Source of the DNA: Coniochaeta sp. PMI_546
Lineage: Eukaryota; Ascomycota; Sordariomycetes; Coniochaetales; Coniochaetaceae
Reading direction: 5' to 3'
Length of the DNA stretch: 64,000 nucleotides
NCBI GenBank assembly: GCA_021432605.1
Contig: MU271149.1
Location: forward strand, 496,001-560,000
The notes under the pieces are model-generated. The model ran no database searches, had not been told where the DNA came from, and was given only the letters and a program-made list of their open reading frames with translations. The stretch's first letter is position 1. Every line of letters begins with the position of its first letter. A program made the position numbers and the translations under genes. Of this stretch, positions 23,590-36,800 are shown in pieces.

Positions 23590-24706
23590 GATGACAGACA
23601 GCCTAGAAGCTGTTTTTTTTCTTTCCTATCTGTGGATGTGAAAGCGAGTTGGTGAAAGCCAGCTGTGGCAGTTCTCCTATCTGGGCAGTTTGGACTTGAT
23701 TCCTTGGTATCTAGATATCAGGAGAGAAAGGAGAAGGGGTGGGCAACATGGTTGATCACCGATCAGTTCTTTTGTACATGGTGGAAAGCGCTACCTTTAC
23801 AGAGAGAAGAGAGAAGCGACTTGCTGCTCGTGCATATTTCATGAAAGCGTCAGCACACTAAGAGGACAGACACGGCTGTTGATGGCGTCCAAGGAGTGCT
23901 CTCTGCAGGTTGTGGAATGACAAAGCGTTGGTTGAAACCGGATGGCTTGGTCCAAGAACAAAGGAACCGGCGAGCTGGTGTTGATCCCGCATTTTTGTTC
24001 ACCTGGGCTTATCCTGGTCTGAGCCGATGGCCGGCTGCCATAAGCCACATTGCTGCAAGATGGAACAAAGAAACGGAAACCGCGCTATCACCCTGAGCAG
24101 GAGAGAAATTTCCAATTTATTTCCAGTCCGGCCGAGAGGAATTACGAGGAAATGCAACCAGCCATTTGATCCTGACTCACGAGAAGTCTAGAGCTTCGCT
24201 GGATTCAAGATTCAAACTGATGGAGCATTCTACTGCATCAGTTCCTTCGCTGTTTTCAGGTAAATCTAGAATAGGCAAGGTAGACTCTAGTAGACCAAAG
24301 GAAGAAAGGGCACATCCCGGGCTCTTACCCACTCCCATGCGCACGTGATAAACGGTCAGAGATGAGCTCTGATTGGTCATTCGCTTCAGATGAGCCCAAG
24401 GTACCGTAGTAGTGTACACATACTGTGTAAGGTACCTAAGGTACTAAGGTACTTGCTATGACAAGTAATTCCGACAGAATGGATACCCGGGCGGCCTTTA
24501 CTGCAAGGCTGAGTGGTGGCTTCCGATTGTTTCGTCATTTCACGATTATCAGGCCGGCTCTTTGACAAGCTGTCCTCACCCGACACACCACGTCGCTCAA
24601 CTCCGCCCTCCACCCGGAGTCTTCTTCCTTTCATCCAGCTGATACGCGATGCCACTTGGCTTGAGAAGTAGCACCGTTATACTGTGAATAAGGTAGAACA
24701 TCCGAA
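23590..24706. promoter_or_regulatory. Divergent promoter region between the 414-aa gene and GWT1
   Basis: The two genes are transcribed away from each other. A cluster of GGTACC and AAGGTAC sites at 24398-24453 lies about 250-310 bp before the GWT1 ATG. No coding frame of note. Confidence 0.5.
24398..24453. repeat. Cluster of GGTAC(C) repeats in the GWT1 promoter
   Basis: Within 56 bp there are two GGTACC hexamers (24400, 24431) and two further AAGGTACT half-sites. The clustering and the promoter position suggest a regulatory role, but this is inference. Confidence 0.45.
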
Positions 24707-26283
24707 ATGGCGAGCAATTCCACCGCTGCCAGTTACAAGCAGCTGAAGGAGGATTTTGTGTCCAACCTGTCGGGGGGTTCAGTTATTGAAATCTGCTCCG
24801 TCACAGCTGTTGCACCGGTATGACTTATAGCTTTTTGTATCTCAAAGAGACTTGAAATGTTACGTGTGTCTGACTGGTTCCCCCGTAGGTTGCCGCACTA
24901 CTATGGTCTGTCCTTCAGGCCCGCCAGTCCTTTTTCAAGCCGTATACACCCTTAGCATTCGTGGTTGACTTCCTCCTCAATGTCGGAGCCGTCCTCCTCT
25001 CCATCACTCTTTATTCCTCATCCAGTCTCCTCCTCAACGGCTTGCTTCTCGCAGCGGCCATCTTTGTCTATGCATTGCCTCCTGACTCTGCCGGCCGGAG
25101 AAAGAAGCCAAAACTTCCTCCCGCCGCTCAGGCGCAGTCAAAGGCTACAACGTCACCCTCGCTAAGCGTCCTGTCTACAAAGCCCTTCCTGACCACGTAT
25201 CGGGGCTGTCTGATGGTTGCAACCTGTCTGGCCATATTGGCGGTCGATTTCCGCCTATTTCCGCGCCGCTTCGCCAAGGTCGAGACATGGGGCACCTCTC
25301 TCATGGATATCGGCGTCGGTTCCTTTGTCTTCTCGGCCGGCATCGTCGGGGCTAGGCCCGTCTTGAAAGAACGCGCCGAGGGCAAGACCACGGCATTCGC
25401 TCAGCGGCTGCTGTCCTCGCTACGCCATTCCCTGCCGCTCTTCACCCTCGGCGTCATCCGACTGCTCAGCGTCAAGGGGCTGGATTATGCCGAGCATGTG
25501 TCCGAGTATGGCGTGCACTGGAATTTTTTCTTCACTCTGGGCCTATTGCCTCCGTTTGTCGCAATCTTCCAGTCGGCACTAAGGATCATTCCGTCATATG
25601 CCGGCTTGGCCCTCTTGCTCGGCGTCCTCTATCAGGTTGCGTTGGAGAGCACGTCGCTGAAGGCGTACATGCTGACGGCCCCTCGGACCGACCTGCTGTC
25701 CATGAACCGGGAAGGAATCTTCAGTTTCTGTGGCTACCTGGCCATCTTCCTTGCCGGACAAGACACGGGCATGTTCGTGCTACCGCGGCGGTTGAGCAAC
25801 AGCAACTCAATTCCTGGTTCGCTACAAAGACTTACGCTCGTGCTCACGATGGCTACGTGGACGCTGGTCTGGGGCACGCTCTACTTCTTGACGACCGACT
25901 ACCACTACGGCGCCGGACTGACCGTTTCGCGTCGGTTGGCCAACCTGCCGTACATGCTCTTTGTGGTCGCCTTCAACTCGATGCAGCTAACGGCATTTTG
26001 CGTCATCGACACCATCTTCTTCCCGGCCTCCTACACGGCGCAAGACGCGAGGTTGGAAAAGGAGGCGCACGACACGGCTACGAGCAGGGTGCTTCGTGCT
26101 ATCAACCGCAATGGCCTGTCCATCTTTCTGGTTGCCAACCTCTTGACGGGTCTCGTCAACATGACCGTGCCGACGTTGGATGTCGGGCCGCTCGTCGCGC
26201 TGGCGATCCTGGTCGCTTATGCTTCTGTCATAACGGGTGTTGCTGTGGCGCTCGACATGTACAATATTACCCTCAAACTGTAA
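24707..26283 (+). CDS. GWT1: GPI-anchored wall transfer protein 1 (GPI inositol acyltransferase)
   Basis: Exons are 24707-24817 and 24889-26283, giving 501 residues, close to the fungal GWT1 length. The protein begins [20 protein letters not shown] with the luminal LSGGSV segment shared by GWT1/PIG-W. About a dozen hydrophobic membrane spans follow, including the conserved block [20 protein letters not shown] at about residues 156-175. GWT1 acylates the inositol of glucosaminyl-phosphatidylinositol in the ER membrane, an early step of GPI-anchor synthesis, and is the target of the antifungal manogepix class. The intron is 71 nt with a GTATGA donor and phase 0. No anomalies were seen. Confidence 0.95.
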
Positions 26284-26705
26284 GAATACTATGTATAAAC
26301 CATTGCCAGAGATGGCGGCATGTTCCTGGTGTTTGCTTGCCCATCGCCAATGAGGTGAAGTCATCACGTATATGCAAGTATCCGGCCTGGAGACAGGGCT
26401 GAAACAACTTGTTTTGGGGATTGGTGCGCCACCACACAGTGAGCGGGTGCAGAACGTTTTCTTTCCTTGTGGCCATGCGATGAAGCAAGAGAATTTGGGT
26501 TCGCAGGACGTATGACGACGTTATTGGCAGGGAATGGCGTGCACGACCCTAAGGCTGGACGCCTTTAACTGGAATATCTGCCAGGATAATGACATACGTG
26601 TCGTGCCGGATAGGTCACGAAAATCTTCCTATGCACAGATTTTTGCGTTTTCTTTGTTCATCTCATCTCCGACGTTATGCCACCTCGCCGAGATGTAACT
26701 TAAGG

Positions 26706-26719
26706 GTGTGTGTGTGTGT
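26706..26719. repeat. GT dinucleotide microsatellite
   Basis: Seven GT units in an intergenic region. Confidence 0.7.
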
Positions 26720-26995
26720 TTTCATGAAGCCAGGAACAAGTGGAGCGCAGAGACCGCCAAAAGCCGGAATCTGACGCTACTGGGAGTTACCTACCGACTA
26801 AGATGTCTTGGGACTAGTCTGTCAGAGTGGACCAGCCCGATTAGCGTTCAGCTACAGTTCAATTAAGCCACGATGGACGCGAGCCGTGTCTAAACACTGA
26901 GAGCTGCTTCGCGCCTCTTACGAGCTTCGGAGTATAATCTGTGTCTTTCCTGCTGCTCATCAGGGTTCTCGCAACATCCTCGACGTACATAGTAG

Positions 26996-27754
26996 ATGCC
27001 CCAAACGCGCACACCAAAAACCAGGTCCGAAGCCAATACCAAAGTCATACCCGCTACCGATCAACCCCGCGGAGTACGTCCCGGCGCATCGCAAAAGGCA
27101 AAGGTCAGATTCACCTACGAGGAAATCATCTAGGTCCTCCAGTCACTCTACGCCCCAACCGTATACTCGGCAAGATCCCGGATGGCAGGGCGGGCGAGAT
27201 GATGGCGCGGTGTCGCTCGGGGATGATATTGCAGAAGCAGCTGGAGCTATTCCTGGCACTAGAAGGACATCGATCCGGTTTACGACTCAACGAGGAGGCT
27301 GTAGACTGGGTCAGATACCCAAGTCTACTGTCGCAACGTGGTAGAACAAGCTCGAGATGTTCGGCATCAAGCCAGAGCCGATTTTTCAAGCGTCCATACC
27401 CGATTTACGGATGCAAGGGCCGCCCACTGCTGCTCAAGAAGTGATCAACGCAGCGCAAGGAGTCGTCCACTCCGGTGGACAGGCAGTGTCCGCTCAAGTT
27501 CCATCAACTAAAGAACGTAGTCAACGTGTCAACGGCCCTCCAAAATCAGCTTGCTCCGACCTCGAGCAAGCGACAAGCGGCTGACGTGGCTGAGCGTACG
27601 TCAGACTCAACTGGTCGAGACACACTCACGCCCATCCCCGGGCGCGACATTGGCTGAGATGTGGGATCTTAGGAAGTAAGTGTCCAACCTGAACAATCAT
27701 ATGTGCTGCTCAGAACAGGAGGACGACGACGCAGACGAGGACGAGATGTTTTGA
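26996..27754 (+). pseudogene. Candidate broken or unresolved small gene
   Basis: From the ATG at 26996 a 45-residue frame reads like a real N-terminus (MPQTRTPKTRSEANTKVIPA, then KVRFTYEEII) and stops at 27131. Further protein-like pieces follow in other frames, for example MFGIKPEPIFQASIPDLRMQ near 27357. The stretch closes with an acidic tail, QEDDDADEDEMF, ending at a TGA at 27752-27754, typical of nuclear fungal proteins. A possible donor (27676) and acceptor (27713) before the tail would give a 38-nt intron, shorter than usual. Either the gene is decayed or it has introns I could not place. Function unknown. Confidence 0.27.
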
Positions 27755-30177
27755 GAGCATCAGCACCAACAGTGACTGAACGTAAATCATGATGTATTCG
27801 GGAGTTGGGTGTTTAGCATTATGGTATGTCATTATCAATGTGGTGTTCCCTGGACGTTAGTGATTGGGTTTCTTGGGATATGAGTAGATCCATCCCTGAG
27901 TCGCGTCGCTATGGAATGTATTCGTGCTATTTCCAGCGAGCAGGGATGGAGTGACACGCACATGCAACCACTCAGTTGGAAGGTGCAGACAAAACCTTGG
28001 AGCGGGTTGGTCTGGTTGGTTCAAATCTGTGAGTTCCATCTGCTTTCCTACCCGGCGAGTCGTACACGTGGCGCCTGTCAAACAGAGCGCAGGTAAAAAA
28101 GAAGAAAAAAACAGGTCGTCTCTGTTTCCGAGGCGACTATGCAGCTGCGAACTCGCATGAGAGACGCATCAAGGACCGGTCATTTGTTGTGACGACAGTT
28201 GCGATGCCGTCAGGGCTTGTCTTGAATTGGCTCCAGTCATGTACCATTGAATACCCAGTTCCACGAACTGGACACCGGAGGCTATCTAGCCAGTCAAGGT
28301 AAAGCTACTAGTATGTCCAAAGGGCAATTTATCATGCCTTCGGGAAGCGTTTATCGTGTCTCACATGCCAAATGGAACAGGGACGTCACTTTGAGACAAG
28401 ATTCGGGGATGCTGGCTTGGGCCTGCCCTTCCAAATACCTGGCGGGGGGGAATGCTTCCATGCAGCCTTCTCGAAGTTTTAATTCCGAGTCAAGATGGCA
28501 CGGAGGTCCCGAGTGATCAAACAAGGATCGATGTTTGGCGGCTGAGCCGACGGGATGGTACTTAATCATGACGAGGACATCAGCCGTGGCCGTGTGTGTT
28601 ACAGTCAGGCGATGATGGAAATCTCTCGGCGCGGTTGAGAGTGGATTTCGTCTCGTGTCAAGTTAAAATGCGGCTGATGGTGTCCCGAGCGAGGAAAAAA
28701 CAAAGGCGATATGCAGGTACAGATAGATCGATTACCTTTTACGTAGAACAAAACTCTATTTGTGCAGTGTTGTCCTCTTGAATTTCAGCTGAGCGCTCTC
28801 CTCGCTCCTCACCCGCGTCGGAAACAAAACAATGCGAGGTTTGTAAATACCCTCAAAAATGAAAACCATGGTCAGATTCCCTCGGCATGACTCGAGGCCT
28901 GGATAGGCTCACCATCAACAGCGTATGTCCAAGAAGAGAGCTACCATGCTGCCTGCTGCTTGATGATCGATTGCTCACTGCTCATCATTGTGTCCTTGCT
29001 TGAAGAGGTAATTAAAGGGCACAGGTCAGCTAATTTATCTCCACATGCTGGATGCTCCACACGCGTTTTGTAGCGCGGCACGTTGCTTGAGTCTGGTGCT
29101 GCGGGAATCCAATCTGGTCCAAGAGCATCTGCGGTGCCTGAATACAGGGAATCACCCACCGCGACTTTTGTTCCAAGGTGCAACTTGCAAGGGCGGCCGT
29201 TCATTTCGCGAAAGCCGGGCCCATAAACAATCAAGCACTTTCTCCCCCAATCTCCCTCAACCACAACTCTGTAGACATCGTCATCCGCTGCGCTCCTTTT
29301 TCCGCCTGAGTCCTCTTCTCTGTTTCCTCCGCCTCACCTCTCATAGACCGCCTGTTCTCCCAGAGGAGCAGCCCGCCCGCGCCATCCGTTTGTCTCTCTT
29401 GGACTCGTCGCCCAGTTTGAAACGCCTCCAACGAACAGGGGTCATCTTATCTGCGACCGCGCATTGAGCATTTCAAAGTTCAACAACGAGTAAACAGTCA
29501 GCTTGAGCAGCAAATCAGCGATCTCTGCACGTCAAGATTTCCCTGAACGGATCCCCCACAAGAGAAAGTCAAATCTCGTGCCGCCGTTCCTCGTTTCTCG
29601 TGGCATTGTTGCCCAACCTCGAACCCATCCTCTGTCATCCGCCCAGCCCGGCACGCCGCCAACCAATTGCGGCGGCAGCAAGCAGAAAAAGGAGACGAGA
29701 TCACTTTACTTTTCGGTGACAACAACAAAACGAGGCGCGCACCACAGCAACACAGCCTTGGAGATGATTCCTGGATTGGTCCGTCTACATTGCTAAACCG
29801 GCCAGCTTTGCTGCAGCCCTCCAAAAGGCTGTCCTGTCTGTCTGTCATCTTTCAGGCTCCTGGTTCCATCTCCTCCCGATTCTCCGGCTCGTCCACACTC
29901 TACCTCCTTGGTTTGCATTGTGCCGTGGCCATTTGAAACTCGCCAACTTTTTTTTCTGAGCTGCGACTTGGGCTCCCTTCCTTCCGAGTCCTAATACCAG
30001 CCCTTGATTCCGGAAGAGAGCAGTTCAGCTGCACCATATACTAAGTGAGCAACATTAGGTTATTTGCACCAGTCTGGGCAACATCCGATCACCTGTATCT
30101 CACGCTTGCCTCACGAGCCGTTGACCCGAACCCCGGCTTCCAACACTCTTGAGCACGCGCGCATCGGCGCACGAAAT

Positions 30178-33100
30178 ATGTCTTCTGCTGCTCTGCAGAA
30201 CCCTCCGTCGTCGGTACCCGCCCTCAGCACGTCGTCCTTCGTTCCAGGCTCTCCCTCGAACCGATACAATTCCGCTTCTCATCCGTCTCCGACGCAAGAG
30301 TCTTATCATGCCCATAGTCAACCCTCTGGAGCCTCGCCTGCGTCGTCGCCATCTCGCCGACCCTCCCGAAGACCCAGCGGTAGCAGCGCTGCCCAACTGA
30401 ATAACGACGGCTCTTACTCAGGTCACAACTCGCCAATGAGTTCGCGCGCCGCCCTTACCTCTCCCGTGCCCGTCACCGGATCATCATCCGACTATCAAAC
30501 AGTTACAGATCGAGAGCGAAGAAGAAACCACAGCAGCAGCAACATGCCCGCTGCCGTTCCCCCCCGGACCTCGTCCACCCAGCATGGTGGTTCGAGTAGC
30601 GCAGGTGGATCGAGCTCCAGACGAGCATATACAAGCGACCAGCGAGGGACGCCACGGCGGGCGCAGGATGCAGTCGCGTCAGAAGATCAGCCACCAGCCG
30701 CGTCACAAAGTTCGCGCAGTCGCCGGCATCACCACGCCGCTCAAGAACCCCCGGAACGATCGAGTAGCAATCGGGACGGGCGCGGCGCCGGCTCATCGAC
30801 CGTCCTTCCGATCCGATCTCAACAGGAGCCGCCAGCGAGCCCCCCAAGCGGCCCATCAAGAGAGGCTAGCGAGATATTAAACAGCATTCTCATCTCGCCT
30901 CCGGAGGTGGACATCGAGCGCGAGAGGCAACGTCAAGAATTAGCTCAGCCGCTCCATGTGCAGGACCTGGACGACGACGAGGCTGCTCCGCCGCCGATCG
31001 TGGCTACCACCTCTCATGGTGAGGAACCACGGCAGGCTGCGAGGAGTCGGCACGACCATTCCAGGCGCGAGAAGCAGACTAGGTTTGGCGAGTATATACT
31101 CGGCAACACCATCGGCGAAGGCGAGTTCGGCAAGGTGAAGCTGGGCTGGAAACCGGGCGGTGTACAGGTACGCTTTTCTCTCTTTCCTAATCTCTACATG
31201 TTACTTGCCAGTGGGAGAACTAATCATGAATCCCGTGCTCAACAGGTCGCGATCAAGCTCATCAAGAAGGACCAGCTCGGCAGCAACCCGACGCGCATGG
31301 CCAAGATCATGCGCGAGGTTAGCATCCTGCGACAGCTGACACATCCCAACATCGTCCGGCTACACAAGATGGAGGAGTCGGAGCGGCACTACGGTATCGT
31401 CCTAGAGTATGCTTCAGGCGGCGAGCTCTTCGACTATATCCTCAACCACCGCTACCTCAAAGACAATGCTGCGCGTCGACTATTTGCCCAGCTCGTGTCT
31501 GGAGTGGGCTATCTGCACAAGAAAGGCATCGTCCACCGGGATCTGAAGCTGGAGAATCTGCTCCTGGACGCGCACAAGAATATCATCATCACCGACTTTG
31601 GCTTCGCCAACACCTTTGATCCTGCCGAGGAGCTGACGGAAGACGAAGAGATGAATCTTACCGATCGCGAGTTCGTGAAGCGCCTGGGGCTCGACAAAGT
31701 CAAACCGAATGGCATGCGGAAAGGCGACCTAATGCAGACCAGCTGCGGCAGCCCCTGTTATGCGGCCCCGGAACTAGTGGTTAGTGACTCGCTGTATACG
31801 GGCCGCAAAGTAGATGTCTGGAGCTGCGGTGTCATTTTGGTAAGTTTTCAGTGCCTCGACGGCTGACTCCTTGGCTTTGGCTGACAAGTATACAGTATGC
31901 TATGCTTGCCGGATATCTACCCTTTGACGACGACCCGGCGAACCCCGAAGGCGATAACATTAACCTCCTCTACAAGTACATCGTTAACACACCTCTTACC
32001 TTCCCGGAATATGTCACTCCCCACGCCCGGGACCTTCTGCGGAGGATACTAGTCCCCAACCCGCGGAAGCGCGCGGACCTCTTTGAGGTAGCACGCCACA
32101 GCTGGCTCAGCGAATACGCACACGTCGTCGAGCTAATCACCTCGAGTACGACAACGCCCAGCGAGATCCAGAACACGAGTCTCAACGCCGAGGACGAGGG
32201 AGAGAATCACGTTCCCCACCGCAGCAATTCGGTCCGCGAGGCCGCAAAGAAGGCCGCAGCGTCACCCACGGTGGGTGGACTCACCACCAAGCAGGGCGGC
32301 ATCGACCAGGACGAAGCTGCCTACGCCAAGGCGCAGAAGGATGCCAAACGCCGCACAGTTCAGGTCGAGTATGTGGCACCAAGGACCCAGACCCAGAGAG
32401 GAGAACCCTCCGGCAGCCAACCAGCAGCGGGCAAGACGCGTGCGAGGTCTGGCAGCCAGGGCCCGGTCGAGGTCTCGTCGTCCAACGACAAGCCTCTCCC
32501 CCGCGATCCGCCAGTGGCTAAACCTACCGTCGGATCGAGACGGCCGCCGAGTGCTCACAAGAATGCCACCGGTCCTACAAGGCCTAACCGCGAGGGTGCT
32601 CGGGCAATCGCCGATAATCCTTACATGACTTCGGTTGCCGGCGCGTCCGGTGCCCGACCTCCCACTGGAGGGTCGATGCAGTCGACCAGAAGCGGACGCG
32701 GCTCGTACAGCCAGCCACTACCACCAGAAGTTGCCGACACCAACGCGCACGGCAGGATACAACAGCCGCCAAGGGGCACTGACAAAAACTACGGCATGGC
32801 GAGTCCGACGCAGGAGCAGAGCATGGAATACGGTCGACCCAGCATCAGCGTACCCCAGAAGTTCGCGCGCGTCTCTGGCTTCGCCGGAGAAGGCCCGGAG
32901 AGGCACGAGGGTAGAGAAGGCAAAGGCCACAAGCGGTCCAACACTATCGGTGAGATCAGCGGCAAGCTCTTCGGGCGGAGCGGCTCCCTCTTCGGCGGCA
33001 GGAAGGCCAAGCGGTCGGACCAGCCGCAGGGCGGCGGAGAGAAACAGAAGAGGTACCCGCCCGTCAGCATGAACTACTCCATGCCCGGCGGCGATGAGGG

Positions 33101-33821
33101 GCTGGTGGGGGGACGCCCGTCGGTGGACTCGAAGCGTTCGTCGCGGCGCTCATTCTCGCAGGCTCTCGGCAGGAAGCGGTCCGGCAGCGTGTCCGGCTCG
33201 CAGACGTCTCACGAGAAGCAGAACCGCCGGTTCTCGTTCATCCCTGGGTTCTCGTTCAAGGCCATCGGCATCGGCAAGGAGGACGGCCCGCCGGCTGACT
33301 CTCAGCAGGATCTGCCCATCCAGGAACCCCCTCAGGTGGACCAGTACGGCCGGTACGTGGATCATCATCAGAGAGCAGATAGGCCGCAGGGAAACACGTC
33401 TACGGTCGAGGGCATGTACGCGCAGCTCCAGGACCCCGAGGCCGAGGGGCGGTATGGCCACCAACAACAACGCGCGGCTCAGCAGGAGTACGCGGGCCGG
33501 CCGTCGGGCACCTACGGCGGGGCGGTGCTGAATACGGAGTCGGAGTCGTCTATTGATCACTTTGCCCGGCGGCCGCCGGGTTCGGCGCCGCATCAGCAGC
33601 AGCATCAGTACGAGCAGCAGCAGCAGCAATACGACCAGAGGAGGATCATGAGCACGGGGCGGCCGGGCAAGGGGGCGGTGCTGCAGAAGAACAAGAGGTT
33701 TGTGGACGCGTGGGACACGGACGAGTCGGGCAGGGGGCATGATCACTCGGGCAGCAGCGGGCCGGCGAGGAAGGTCATGGATTTCTTTAGGAGGAGGGGC
33801 AAGGCTAGGGGTGGAGAGTGA
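30178..33821 (+). CDS. KIN4: KIN4-type serine/threonine protein kinase, three exons
   Basis: Exons are 30178-31167, 31246-31839 and 31896-33821, giving 1169 residues. A disordered Ser/Pro/Arg-rich N-terminus (1-300) precedes a full kinase domain at about 306-598: glycine loop GEGEFGKV (about 312), VAIK lysine (334), HRDLKLEN (427), DFGFAN (447) and CGSPCYAAPE (497). About 47 residues separate DFG from CGSP, an enlarged, acidic activation segment (EELTEDEEMNLTDREF) typical of Kin4/Ppk1 rather than Snf1. The long tail is rich in Gln, Ser and Gly, with a polyglutamine-like run near 33595-33635. In yeast Kin4 delays mitotic exit when the spindle is misplaced; the role in hyphae is less clear. The ATG at 30178 is the first in frame. 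Confidence 0.92.
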
Positions 33822-36800
33822 GGGGTGTGTCACTTCTCTTGTTCTAGCTTTTCTAGAGAGAGAGAAAGAGAAGCTCAGGGCGAGCGAGAGAGAGAGCGTT
33901 GTGAAGCAAGAAGGTTATTTGGGGAGTTTTGATATTGTTTGGTGTGTTGGAGTTACGTTTGGAGCGGTACGATGAATTAGGGACGCAAGAACCAACCACG
34001 CGAAAGCGGAGAGCCAGTCGAAATCTGGTTATTTTGAAAGAGAAGAAGGCGGAGGGGAGGGGGGGCATCTGGTCTTTGGACTTTTGAGGAGCCTGGCATT
34101 GTATGGCATTTGTAATAAATCGGATCAAGAGGCACACTTCACTACTGAGATATTCTTTCTACCCTTTTTTGTTTGTTTGTTCACTTTGCGGATCGGTCAT
34201 GGTCGAGCGTGCGTCTGGTGGTCTTGATTTGTTTAAGTTTGAGTTCTGGCTGGTGAGCTGAGGAATCGGGTATCATCCCATCATACTGTTGTGCTCATCA
34301 TCATCACTTGGTGGTTTGGGGGAATAGAATTTCGAGGGCTGCTTTTGGGGTCTGCTCTTGTGTGACTGTTATTATTCACTGTTTGGCAGTCCCGTCTTTG
34401 ACTTTGACTCTGCTCTTGAATGGAGGCGGCCGGCGTTGACATCTCTGTCCGTGGTGGTCAGGAGAGGGACCATTATCGGGCTGTCTTTGAGGCTGAAGAC
34501 TGGGAGTGGTCAAGTGTCAAGATGAACGGGGAGGCTGCTTGATGCGAGAGCTGGAGCTTAGCTGTGCCACGCAGAATGGCAGCCCTGGCTCATGTGTGTG
34601 TGAGGAGAGATAGGAAGTGATAGTTTTCGAGACTGTTTGCAACAAGGCGAATACCGCCTAGAGGTACATAGATGTACCTTAGTGACGCAATATACCAGAG
34701 TGGTTGATGGGGACATCGACATCGACTGGGCAAGAACTCCTGAGGAGCTCTTGCCCTGCCCGTCTCCTGGTGACACTTGACCTCAGCTCACACACAGACA
34801 TGATCTAGGACTGTGGAGTAACATTGATTCAAGCAGCAAATAGTCTCATCTCGCCTGCCGTAGTCGGGCTGCATGTTTGGTGTCGCTCCTGACCAACGCA
34901 GCGTGTCTTTGTCATGAGACTTGACTTCGCCTTGATGGTTTGGCTGGTATTAGTCGTCAGCCAATCTTGCCGCTAGATAAGTTATGTTGATATTGACATC
35001 CTTATCCATCCACATTACTTGCTCGTGATGGTCCCTCTGACCATTCTGAGGCTATTCAGGCTGCTCTGGATCTCGTCATCAAAGATTTGCAACCTCAGTG
35101 CCTACGTGAGCCAAAAATGGGAACCTGACCAAGCTTTCCGGCCATAACTCGCTCGCTCCGGGCCGCATCCGAAGTCGGGACCGGGAGATGAATATGCCCA
35201 ACCCGCGTGATGGGTCACCCCTGGTGCCATCCGGGTACTCGAGCTCGTGATCGTGGTTGAAAGGCTCAAGAGTCATCATGAGGCCAGATGCTGGCGATAA
35301 CATGACGACAGACGCGTGCCGTCACAGTACGAGGGAACACTGTTGGGATTTCCGCATCATAGGCTTCTCGTTGAGATTGGGAAGGTGCAACAATGCGTGA
35401 AGCAGCCAAGGGAGAACCAAGATACCTGGTGAGATGCTCTCTGGATTCGTTGGATCTTGAGCTAGTTCCCTCGCGTTAATGGTGCTTTGATCCTCTCACG
35501 GCCTCAAAGCTCGGCAGCTCGGCATCGAACCGGTGTGTCTCCGAATAGGCTGCTGCGACTCTTTCTTGATCGAAGCCTCACCTTCGTGAAGCTGAACCTT
35601 CATTACTTACCTCTTCTCCATCCTGAACACCTTCAAATCGCTCTGAATCACTTCATCCCATCATATGCGACTTCATACGGCGTCTCCTATCACTCCATAC
35701 ATCGCAGCCCGTCTGACCTGGTTTCGCTGACGCGGCTCCGGTCTGCCGTCGGCGAGGTGCTGAACCAGCCTTTTCTGTTGCAAACGAACCAGGCACAAGC
35801 CTTTCATCACTCGTCAAAGGGCTTGGCTTCGAGTCGTTCACTGGAAGCTGATTCAAGACCAACCCTGCCATCTGCAAGAACCCCCACGGCCCACGCTCGT
35901 CCACGCACCCACTCAGACCAGGGAACCGATACGTTGCCTCCACTCACATTGTGGTAACCCCAAACATGCATTGAGGCTCACCAATGGTAGTGGTTGGACG
36001 TTTCTCATCGTTTTGTAGCCTCGAAGATCCGATCCAAAGTCACCGGTCTGTCGCAAGCCACACAGATCAGCTAGGCAAAAAGAGGAAAGCGTCGCAGCGA
36101 GGGATACCGACTTAGGTCGTGCGTTGGCATGATGGGTAAGTGCTTCACCGTCTGTTTCGTTCGTTTGCCTTGCTCTGTCTTATTATGAGACCGTCATCGA
36201 GACATTACTGCAATCTGTTTTCCCATGCTTCGCCCCTTTTTCGCAGCAGATACCCGACGGGTGTCACGGTGGGCAGTCTAATCCAAGCGCCAATGGAAGA
36301 TCCAGCCCTACCATCAGCTTTCGGAAAAGCGGCAGCCATGAAGAATGGACAGGTACACGCATTAGCCCTAGTCAAGTGGCTGGTCAGATGACGCTGATCT
36401 TTGGGTTTGAGATGCATCATGTTGGGCACGCAGACAAGTGTTGAGCGCACAGCGTTACCAGCCAAGCACGGTTTCACACAGGTCGGGAGTCCGCTACATA
36501 CGGACCCAAACGCGCCTCATATCTTCCAGGCCGGCAGGTCGCTCTCCGTCAATGTGTCTCTTCGGTGTTATCATGAGATTGAGATACGAAGACGTGGAAG
36601 ACATGATAGCCGTGGGAATCCTTACCATGGAAAGGGAAGGTGTGCGACAAAGTGTCCAATGACCTGGATGAGCCAAGCCATGGCAACGGTGGTGAGAGGC
36701 TCAACAAGCTCTAGTGAGCTCGGCAGGCTCCACCGTGGATGGCAATGGGTTGCTTGCCCCCTGCTCCGGTAATCCCAGCTTATCCAACAGGCTCCAAGCT

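Larger units (their letters stand above)
26284..30177. other. Intergenic region with a candidate broken gene and a long kinase leader
   Basis: After the GWT1 3' region there is a GT dinucleotide run at 26706-26719, a weak candidate for a broken gene at 26996-27754, and about 1 kb of CT-rich sequence before 30178. The latter is probably the promoter and long 5' leader of the kinase gene. The frame that runs into the kinase from 30064 starts only at TTG. Confidence 0.5.

Noticed and set aside
30064-30177. N-terminal extension of the kinase frame
   Set aside because: Opens only at TTG; the first in-frame ATG is at 30178.
35487-35957. 156-codon plus-strand open frame
   Set aside because: Begins at TTG, no recognisable motif and no splice context.
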